Source: Gallionella sp.
Lineage (GTDB): Bacteria > Pseudomonadota > Gammaproteobacteria > Burkholderiales > Gallionellaceae
DNA: 34,762 nt
NCBI GenBank assembly: GCA_013043965.1
Contig: JABEVF010000092.1
Location: 1 to 34,762, forward strand
Direction of reading: 5' to 3'
Part shown: piece after piece, positions 29,444 through 34,762 of the stretch
Position numbering within the stretch: the stretch's first letter is position 1
Layout: the number at the start of each line of letters is the position of its first letter
Made by a program: the position numbers and the translations under genes
The notes under the pieces: generated by a model
Databases searched by the model: none
The model's input: only the letters and a program-made list of their open reading frames with translations
What the model was told of the DNA's origin: nothing

Positions 29444-30256
29444 TCAATCACTACGCAATGCATACTGTTGTAAATCTTTTGTCGAAATGCTGGTTGCGGG
29501 TACGAGTTGATAATGTTTTTCATCGACTACTTTAATTTCACCATCTTGTACGGCAAGCTCAAACATGGCGATACGCTCTTCACTCATAAATTGCGCTGAG
29601 ATCGCACGGCAAATCAAATTGGGGAATTTCTCCGAACAGCACAGAATATCTTGTTGTGTCTGAACCACGCCATGCTTGTCATTACCGCCTTTGGCCTGTA
29701 CCGGGACAACAAATTGCCGACCATGCCGATCTATTCCAACATAGATTTCGTCGATCTCAATTTGCCCGATTTCTTTTACTGTCGTGCGCAAATGATTTTG
29801 CAACGAAAAAGTAGTAATCCCCAGAAATACATCGACCAAGCGGTTATACCGAACCTTCGCCAACAATGCTTGTTCGTCGTTAAGTGCGTAGGCAGTAATT
29901 ATTTCAGGTGTCGCGTCCGGCACTTTGATCGTAAGCAATTCTTCGCGCGGAACAATACGATTCAGTCGTACTTGTTTGAATCGGTAACGGGCAGAACCCG
30001 CACCTTCGATAATCCACTCAAACCCTTTAGCAGCGGTATTGCGGATGCTGTCAGGAAACTCGTTGCGATAGCGAAAGGAATAAAAAATATCGCCGATATT
30101 TTTCGGTAATTTTATTTTCAGAGTTGTAGCGATGGATGCCACCTCATCGCGCATGAATTCAAACTCCTTTGCATCTTTTGAATAATGGTCGGCAAACACC
30201 TGAGCAATGATGGCCTGATAACGATTCGGCTGACGTTCGGCTTTCTTTTCAGACAT
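29444..30256 (-). CDS. Putative type II restriction endonuclease
   Basis: A 270-residue soluble protein encoded directly after a C5-cytosine methyltransferase, overlapping it by eight bases, which is the usual order of a type II restriction-modification pair. The middle contains a PD-(D/E)XK-like core: IEIDEIYVGID (166-176) and then VPVQAKGGND (184-193), with Gln in the place of the usual Glu/Asp before Ala-Lys, as in Mrr-like nucleases. The N-terminal third (YRFKQVRLNRIVPREE) is probably a DNA-binding part. I cannot name the recognition sequence or the enzyme subfamily. The ATG at 30256 is chosen; an open frame running to 30376 would lie inside the methyltransferase. Composition is AT-richer than flanking core genes. 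Confidence 0.75.
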   Translation of the reverse strand: MSEKKAERQPNRYQAIIAQVFADHYSKDAKEFEFMRDEVASIATTLKIKLPKNIGDIFYSFRYRNEFPDSIRNTAAKGFEWIIEGAGSARYRFKQVRLNRIVPREELLTIKVPDATPEIITAYALNDEQALLAKVRYNRLVDVFLGITTFSLQNHLRTTVKEIGQIEIDEIYVGIDRHGRQFVVPVQAKGGNDKHGVVQTQQDILCCSEKFPNLICRAISAQFMSEERIAMFELAVQDGEIKVVDEKHYQLVPATSISTKDLQQYALRSD

Positions 30257-31538
30257 TGGCTTCTTTCCACAACACTTGTTGGTTAGCACTTTGTTTTCGG
30301 GTACGTTGAGCGATGGTATCGCGCGGCACTTGGAAATAGCGAGATGCCGCTCCCATATCAAACGCAAGCAAATCAAGCTCTCCTGTCTGGTGCAAAATTT
30401 TTGGCTTGCGAGGTTTGACCCCCAAGGCTTTCATAACCTCACTTGCGACAGCCCGTCCTAATAATGGAGGCACGCTATTACCGATCTGGCGGAAGCCGTG
30501 CCATTTGGTCATGTGAAAACGAAACCAATCTGGATACGAATGCAGTCGCGCCGCTTCTCTTACTGTAATTACACGCGGCAAAAATGGATGTATTGGACGC
30601 GGCGAAGTAAACGCACCGCGCGCACTGTCAGTCCCCGCACGCAAGGTATTGCAAAGCCCATCCGGCGGCAGTTTGCGAAAGCGACTGATAGGTTCGGTCT
30701 TGCCGTGTTCGGTTGCCATAAAACGTTGCATGGACAGTGCCGTGTGTGCGGTGCGCAAACTCGAGGTAAGAATGGTGTGATCGAACTCACGAGCGTAACC
30801 AAAGTCAGTTGGGTCGGTTGCCAGCCCTCTTAATTGTTGCGCATAGAGTGCTTCTGTTTTCCATTTGGTGTTCACCTCATCTACCGAATTCAAAGCATCG
30901 AAGTTATCCGCATCAGGCAAATCTCCGATGGCATCCCAAACGCTTACGCGCTGATCATGCGGCCTTGGGTAACCAGGCACAATCAGTCCACGCCGCGCGC
31001 CAATTACAAACAAACGTTTGCGGTCTTGTGGCACGCCATAGTCGGCAGCATTTAATACTTGATATGGACGTAGCACGTCATAACCTGCCACTTCCAACGC
31101 TGCGATCAACTCACTTAAAAAATCCGCATGTTTGCCCAGCGTCAGGCCCCTCACATTCTCGAATACAAAATACTTGGGCTGTAATTCCGAGACGAGGCGC
31201 ACGTAATGAAAGACCAGTTGATTGCGTGAATCGTCCAGAGCGCGTTTGCCAATCATGGAAAAACCTTGGCATGGCGCACCGCCAAATACTACATCAACAT
31301 CGGTATCGCCAAGATTGGCCCGGCGGCGAATTTCCTCGCCAGACATATTTACAACGCTTGCACAGATAGCCGTTGAATTTGGAAAGTTGTATTTGTGTGT
31401 AGCGCAATGGATCGGGTCGATTTCTATGGCGGCAGCAATATTAAACCCGGCTTGCTCGAAGCCCAAAGACAATCCACCTGCTCCTGCGAAGAGGTCGATG
31501 CCGATGGGGCGATGCTTGATGATTTTTTGTGAGGTCAT
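30249..31538 (-). CDS. DNA (cytosine-5)-methyltransferase of a type II R-M system
   Basis: This enzyme methylates cytosine C5 within a specific DNA site and protects host DNA from the neighbouring nuclease. The 429-residue protein has motif I DLFAGAGGLSLGF (15-27), motif IV GGAPCQGFS with catalytic Cys90, motif VI FENVRG (126-131), motif VIII QDRKRLFVIGAR (171-182), a target-recognition region (about 200-330) and motifs IX-X ending in IGNSVPPLLG. The ATG at 31538 lacks a ribosome binding site; a TTG six codons upstream is possible. A possible promoter lies so close that the message may be nearly leaderless. Target specificity cannot be read by eye. Confidence 0.95.
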   Translation of the reverse strand: MTSQKIIKHRPIGIDLFAGAGGLSLGFEQAGFNIAAAIEIDPIHCATHKYNFPNSTAICASVVNMSGEEIRRRANLGDTDVDVVFGGAPCQGFSMIGKRALDDSRNQLVFHYVRLVSELQPKYFVFENVRGLTLGKHADFLSELIAALEVAGYDVLRPYQVLNAADYGVPQDRKRLFVIGARRGLIVPGYPRPHDQRVSVWDAIGDLPDADNFDALNSVDEVNTKWKTEALYAQQLRGLATDPTDFGYAREFDHTILTSSLRTAHTALSMQRFMATEHGKTEPISRFRKLPPDGLCNTLRAGTDSARGAFTSPRPIHPFLPRVITVREAARLHSYPDWFRFHMTKWHGFRQIGNSVPPLLGRAVASEVMKALGVKPRKPKILHQTGELDLLAFDMGAASRYFQVPRDTIAQRTRKQSANQQVLWKEANV

Positions 31539-31556
31539 AGGTTGAATGCTACGCAA

Positions 31557-31584
31557 AATATCGTGGTCTATCCCTGATTGTAAA
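31557..31584 (-). promoter_or_regulatory. Possible promoter of the methyltransferase-endonuclease pair
   Basis: On the minus strand TTTACA (31584-31579) is followed after 16 bases by GATATT (31562-31557). The start would lie near 31550, about a dozen bases before the methyltransferase ATG, which would explain the absence of a ribosome binding site. Weak evidence. Confidence 0.3.
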
Positions 31585-31655
31585 GCTCAAAACATCAGGT
31601 GCAATGTCCGTTGGTTAATTCGCCCTACGCGGGTTAGTGATATTGATTGGTTACG

Positions 31656-32198
31656 TTAAATTGTTCGCGCAATTCCTGACTGACAAAGATCGCTATCGCT
31701 AAGAAACTTATAATCGTCACATGCATCAATTAAACGCTGCGATGCCTTCTTAGCCACGCTCACTACCCCTGTTCTACATCCAAAATCTTCAACCCGCTTC
31801 AACGCTACGGAAAAATCAGTGTCGTTAGAGATGACCACTGCATATTGAAAATTTTTCATCGCGGCATGATAGACAAGATCCGCTACCAATAATGCATCAA
31901 CACCTTTTTCGCGGTACGTGCCATCATTTAAAAGAATGCTATCTCCCAATACGACTCTACAACCTGAAAAACAATCTTTTCCGTTCTGATCCCTAGCATT
32001 TCTAAGTTTTTCATCACTGGTATATACATATACCCTCGTTAATTGGTGTGAATCAATAGCCCAGCGACCTAAAGAGTAGAAATTAGGGACGACCAAGTTA
32101 AATTCGCGAAGGTTTGGAAAAACATTTGAACCATCGATAAAAACCATTGCCCTTTCATAAGAAATTGGCTGTGGGGATGATGAAGATATGCCGCCCAT
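31656..32198 (-). CDS. NYN-domain protein, putative RNase (LabA/DUF88-like)
   Basis: A 180-residue protein with a PIN-like NYN domain. The conserved acidic sites are present: FIDGSN (Asp22), KGVDALLVADL (Asp101, Asp107) and SNDTDF (Asp126, Asp128), the pattern of a metal-dependent nuclease. Members of the family are RNases or tRNA/RNA-processing enzymes, and some occur in defence loci. There is no membrane segment and no extra recognisable domain. The ATG has an excellent AGGAGC site five bases upstream. It follows pyrC by 30 bases on the same strand, but its AT-rich composition groups it with the restriction-modification genes downstream. Confidence 0.85.
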   Translation of the reverse strand: MGGISSSSPQPISYERAMVFIDGSNVFPNLREFNLVVPNFYSLGRWAIDSHQLTRVYVYTSDEKLRNARDQNGKDCFSGCRVVLGDSILLNDGTYREKGVDALLVADLVYHAAMKNFQYAVVISNDTDFSVALKRVEDFGCRTGVVSVAKKASQRLIDACDDYKFLSDSDLCQSGIARTI

Positions 32199-32228
32199 GT
32201 TGCTCCTATCTATTTGGAGATTTGATTT

Positions 32229-33272
32229 TTAGCTGTAACTGTCAAGCAACTTCCATTTCATTTTTTCTCCCGCCCTCAGCGGCACCAGTTGATGCTCGCC
32301 GAACCCCAATGTCCCGGGCACTTGCCATTCCTCTTTGCGCAAAGTGAGTGTCTCGGTGTTGCGCGGCAGGCGGTAGTAGTCGGCACCGTAGAAGCTGGCG
32401 AAAGCTTCCAGCTTGTCCAATGCGCCTGCGGCCTCGAACGCTTCGGCATATAGCTCGATGGCGGCGTGGGCGGTGTAGCAACCGGCGCAACCGCAAGCGG
32501 TTTCTTTGGTGTGTTGCGCGTGGGGTGCGCTGTCCGTGCCCAAGAAGAATTTCTTGCTGCCGCTGGTGGCGGCCTGCACCAATGCCTCGCGATGCGTCTC
32601 ACGCTTGAGCACCGGCAAACAGTAGTAATGTGGGCGTATGCCGCCGACCAGCATGGCGTTGCGGTTGTAGAGCAGATGGTGCGCGGTGACGGTGGCGGCG
32701 ATGTGATCCGGCGCGCTTGCCACGAACTGCGCGGCATCCTGGGTGGTGATGTGCTCGAACACCACGCGCAGATCCGGCAAATCGCGCAGCAAAGGTTGCA
32801 ATACTTTCTCGATGAACACCGCCTCGCGGTCGAACACATCGGTGTCGCCGTCGGTGACTTCGCCATGCACCAGCAGCGGCATGCCGCAACGCTGCATTTC
32901 TTCCAGCGCAGCATAGGTCTTGCGGATGTCCGTCACACCCGCATCGGAGTTAGTGGTCGCACCTGCCGGATACAGCTTCACCGCATGAACCACACCGCTT
33001 TGCTTGGCTTTGCGTATCTCTTCGGCGGAGGTGTTATCGGTTAGATAAAGCGTCATCAGCGGTTCGAACTTCATGCCGCGCGGCAAGGCAGCGAGGATGC
33101 GCGAACGATATTCCAAGGCGAGTGCGGCGCTCGTGACTGGCGGGCGCAAATTGGGCATGACGATGGCGCGGGCGAATTGCCGCGCCGTGTCCGGCAACAC
33201 CGCTTGCATCAACGCGCCATCACGCAGGTGCAGATGCCAGTCGTCGGGGCGAGTCAGGGTGAGTTGTTGCAT
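32229..33272 (-). CDS. pyrC: Dihydroorotase
   Basis: PyrC closes carbamoyl aspartate to dihydroorotate in pyrimidine synthesis. The 347-residue class II enzyme has the zinc ligands His13 and His15 (DDWHLHLRD), the carboxylated lysine K99 ([13 protein letters not shown]), His136 (LLVHGEV), His174 (VFEHITT) and the catalytic Asp247 (LGTDSAPH). All are present, so the enzyme should be active. The flanking stretch 33273-33414 is non-coding and has a REP-like palindrome and the terminator of the DUF1161 gene. The NYN gene follows 30 bases downstream. Confidence 0.97.
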   Translation of the reverse strand: MQQLTLTRPDDWHLHLRDGALMQAVLPDTARQFARAIVMPNLRPPVTSAALALEYRSRILAALPRGMKFEPLMTLYLTDNTSAEEIRKAKQSGVVHAVKLYPAGATTNSDAGVTDIRKTYAALEEMQRCGMPLLVHGEVTDGDTDVFDREAVFIEKVLQPLLRDLPDLRVVFEHITTQDAAQFVASAPDHIAATVTAHHLLYNRNAMLVGGIRPHYYCLPVLKRETHREALVQAATSGSKKFFLGTDSAPHAQHTKETACGCAGCYTAHAAIELYAEAFEAAGALDKLEAFASFYGADYYRLPRNTETLTLRKEEWQVPGTLGFGEHQLVPLRAGEKMKWKLLDSYS

Positions 33273-33342
33273 GGTAGGGTTCCAGTGAAAATGAGCCGGC
33301 GTAGTGTAATGGATTAAAGTCCATGCGCAAGCAATGCAGCTT

Positions 33343-33358
33343 CAGGAGCGCACTCCTG
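33343..33358. repeat. Second REP-like palindrome
   Basis: CAGGAG (33343-33348) pairs with CTCCTG (33353-33358) around a 4-base loop. The right end, GCGCACTCCTGCA, matches the element at 4762-4774 (GCTCGCTCCTGCA) at 11 of 13 positions. Non-coding, between pyrC and the DUF1161 gene. Confidence 0.35.
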
Positions 33359-33360
33359 CA

Positions 33361-33397
33361 AAAAGCAAAGAGCCTGCACCGTTTCCGGCACAGGCTC
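33361..33397 (-). terminator. Intrinsic terminator after the DUF1161 gene
   Basis: GAGCCTG (33370-33376) pairs with CAGGCTC (33391-33397), with three further inner pairs after a small internal loop. On the minus strand it is followed by TTTGCTTTTT and begins 17 bases after the DUF1161 stop. Confidence 0.8.
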
Positions 33398-33414
33398 GGG
33401 TGTCAGTGCGTTGA

Positions 33415-33708
33415 TCAGGGTTTCGCAGCCGGTGCGGGAACCTCGGTTTTCATCGTCGCTTTGTGCGCATCGTTGGTATGTTTGTAACTGATGTGTTTCG
33501 TGCCACCATCGCACGTGCCTACTGTTTTCCCGCTATCTTCGGCGCCGTTCACGACGATATCCAGCGTGTAGGCTTGCACGCCCTTGGCCTGGAACTTGGC
33601 ATCGATCTCGGATTTTAACTCTTCACAAGGCTTGGCCGCGAAAGCAGTCATCGACACACCCAACAAACACACTGCCAAAACAGTACCGCTGATTTTCTTC
33701 GTAATCAT
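33415..33708 (-). CDS. Secreted DUF1161 family protein
   Basis: A 97-residue small exported protein. A signal peptide with a hydrophobic core (about 6-20) ends at AFAA near residue 25. The mature part has the DUF1161 pattern PCEELKSEIDAKFQAKGVQAYTL-like start, split here as CEELKSEIDAKF and GVQAYTLDIV, then VGTCDGGTKHISY. Two conserved cysteines (in PCEEL and GTCDGG) could form a disulphide in the periplasm. A short Ala/Pro tail closes it. Function is unknown. The start has AAGGAG six bases upstream, one of the strongest ribosome binding sites in the window, and the gene ends at its own terminator, so it is probably a single-gene, well translated unit. Confidence 0.88.
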   Translation of the reverse strand: MITKKISGTVLAVCLLGVSMTAFAAKPCEELKSEIDAKFQAKGVQAYTLDIVVNGAEDSGKTVGTCDGGTKHISYKHTNDAHKATMKTEVPAPAAKP

Positions 33709-33842
33709 GTGAGCTCCTTAATTAGCGCTGCGTACACGCATAGACTGGCCATCAACATCGATTCTGCCACCCCGTTTCCGTTACGGCAAAATCGGATGTC
33801 AGTTTCCACGCTGGCACGCACGCTGTCAATCTCCGCAATTAC

Positions 33843-34478
33843 CTAGTCCGGCTCGGCCAATCGTTCGATGCCGGCGAGCGAGAACGCGGCGATGTGCGCG
33901 GCGATCGCGTTGATCTCTTTGTGGTCGTAGCGCAGCTTGGGGTTCAGGCGTTGTAACACCGGATGGGAATGGCGATAAAACAGGCATTGCCCGAAGATGC
34001 TGTAGACGCTGCGGCGCAGCACGGCTTCGCTCATGTTCTTGCCGACGATTTCACGCAGCAACTGGCCCAAGAATTCATGCAGCGGAGCAATCGCCTCGCG
34101 CACGATCTGATCCAATGCCGGTGTCGGATCGGCCAGTTCACGCGCCATTATTCGGCATTGCAGCGAGACGTTTTTTTCATCCAACAACATCAGCATGAAA
34201 TCGTGTATGAACAATTGCAAGCGCACCTTGGGACAGCCGTCGGCAGCGGTGTTTTTCTTTTGCAATGCCTTGAGCGGCGCGAAATTCAATGCTTCGGCGA
34301 GCAGGCCGTCTTTCCCGCCGAAATGATAATTCACCGCCGCTACGTTCGCTTCGGCACGGCGGCAAATCTCGCGCACCGTTGCGCCCTGGAAGCCGTTCTG
34401 TGAAAACACCTCGCGCGCGGCGGCGATCAACCGTTCACGGGTGTCTTCGCAGGTCGATCTGATTCGTGCCTCGGCCAT
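33843..34478 (-). CDS. TetR/AcrR family transcriptional regulator (CecR-like)
   Basis: A 211-residue repressor-type protein. The N-terminal helix-turn-helix lies at about 12-58 with TRERLIAAAREVFSQNGF, then ATVREICRRAEANVAAVNYHF. The C-terminal ligand domain resembles the DUF1956/CecR (YbiH) group (QLFIHDFMLMLL, CRIMARELADPTPALD). It lies 85 bases downstream of the end of an RND efflux transporter gene on the same strand, so it may regulate that pump; this is inference from position. Two adjacent ATG codons (34481, 34478) are possible starts and neither has a strong ribosome binding site. Confidence 0.9.
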   Translation of the reverse strand: MAEARIRSTCEDTRERLIAAAREVFSQNGFQGATVREICRRAEANVAAVNYHFGGKDGLLAEALNFAPLKALQKKNTAADGCPKVRLQLFIHDFMLMLLDEKNVSLQCRIMARELADPTPALDQIVREAIAPLHEFLGQLLREIVGKNMSEAVLRRSVYSIFGQCLFYRHSHPVLQRLNPKLRYDHKEINAIAAHIAAFSLAGIERLAEPD

Positions 34479-34566
34479 CATCTTGTTGCTGCGACCTTCA
34501 TGCTATCGGCATCGGCGGATTGCCTGCCAGGACTAACCCAACTTTGACCCAAAAGTGATTTAGCCA

Positions 34567-34762
34567 TCACTCTGGAGAAAACTTCAGGGCTTCCGCGGGC
34601 AAATCTTGTTTGATACGATTGCTGGCAATCAGCATGTACACCGCAGGCACCACAAACAGGGTGAACAGAGTGCCGATGGCAAGGCCACTGGCAATTACCA
34701 GCCCCATGTTAAAACGCGATGCTGCGCCGGCACCGCTGGCGGTGATCAACGGTATCACCCCA
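34567..34762 (-). CDS. RND efflux transporter permease, C-terminal end (partial)
   Basis: Only the last 64 or so residues lie in the window; the gene continues past its right edge. The visible part has the PLITASGAGAASRFNMGLV segment and the final membrane helix IGTLFTLFVVPAVYMLIA, which are typical of the C-terminus of HAE1-type inner-membrane pumps. A short polar tail follows. It is cut by the window end, not broken. Substrates cannot be told. Confidence 0.88.
   Translation of the reverse strand, partial: GVIPLITASGAGAASRFNMGLVIASGLAIGTLFTLFVVPAVYMLIASNRIKQDLPAEALKFSPE

Noticed and set aside
29250-29523. A 90-codon intact gene downstream of the endonuclease
   Set aside because: Its first 29 codons lie in the endonuclease or carry no ribosome binding site, and only the C-terminal part resembles a family; treated as a remnant.

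Overview
The window looks like chromosomal core sequence of a betaproteobacterium. The order mrcA / pilM-N-O-P-Q / aroK / aroB / dgt / gltB / gltD / hemE / priA is the classic betaproteobacterial arrangement, and the proteins look betaproteobacterial throughout. A Nitrosomonadales member such as a Gallionella/Sideroxydans relative is my best guess, but this is inference from gene order and general protein character, not from a marker gene. Most of the window is moderately GC-rich. No tRNA, rRNA, CRISPR array or insertion sequence was seen.

Layout. (1) 136-2321: a TfpX/TfpZ-type pilin accessory protein convergent with a GlcD-like FAD oxidase. (2) 2465-20051, all on the minus strand: primosomal helicase PriA, HemE (haem synthesis), glutamate synthase GltB/GltD, a dGTPase-like HD hydrolase, AroB and AroK (shikimate pathway), and the PilMNOPQ alignment/secretin operon of the type IV pilus. 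Divergent from pilM is the bifunctional peptidoglycan synthase PBP1A (20212-22518), followed by a small nucleotidyltransferase-like protein. (3) 23148-27721, minus strand: HemB, the GTPase EngB, HemL, ThiE and ThiD, so two tetrapyrrole steps and two thiamine steps. A compact non-coding block between hemB and engB (about 24190-24306) has three consecutive perfect hairpins on the plus strand and ends in a strong U7 terminator; I read it as a candidate small RNA. (4) 27768-28333, plus strand: rubredoxin overlapped by one base with a glyoxalase I. It is convergent with a DUF2288 protein and a gamma-type carbonic anhydrase-like protein (28363-29225, minus). (5) 29226-32198: an AT-richer accessory insertion between the carbonic anhydrase and pyrC. 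It holds a frame-disrupted addiction-module antitoxin remnant, a putative PD-(D/E)XK-like restriction endonuclease, an overlapping C5-cytosine methyltransferase and a NYN-domain putative RNase. (6) 32229-34762, minus strand: dihydroorotase PyrC, a secreted DUF1161 protein, a TetR regulator and the 3' end of an RND efflux pump gene.

How it fits together. Much of the window is housekeeping: nitrogen assimilation, aromatic and pyrimidine precursors, haem and thiamine synthesis, replication restart, wall synthesis and the pilus machine. Many minus-strand genes are translationally coupled by 1-4 base overlaps (gltB/gltD, aroK/aroB, pilM/pilN, pilO/pilP, hemL/engB). Intrinsic terminators or hairpins punctuate the long run between pilQ and aroK, between dgt and gltB, and after hemE. 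The accessory content is concentrated in the restriction-modification block at 29.2-32.2 kb. The observations I rate most worth checking are the candidate small RNA beside engB, the hairpin-U6 element in the gltB leader, and the restriction-modification/NYN/antitoxin-remnant block.
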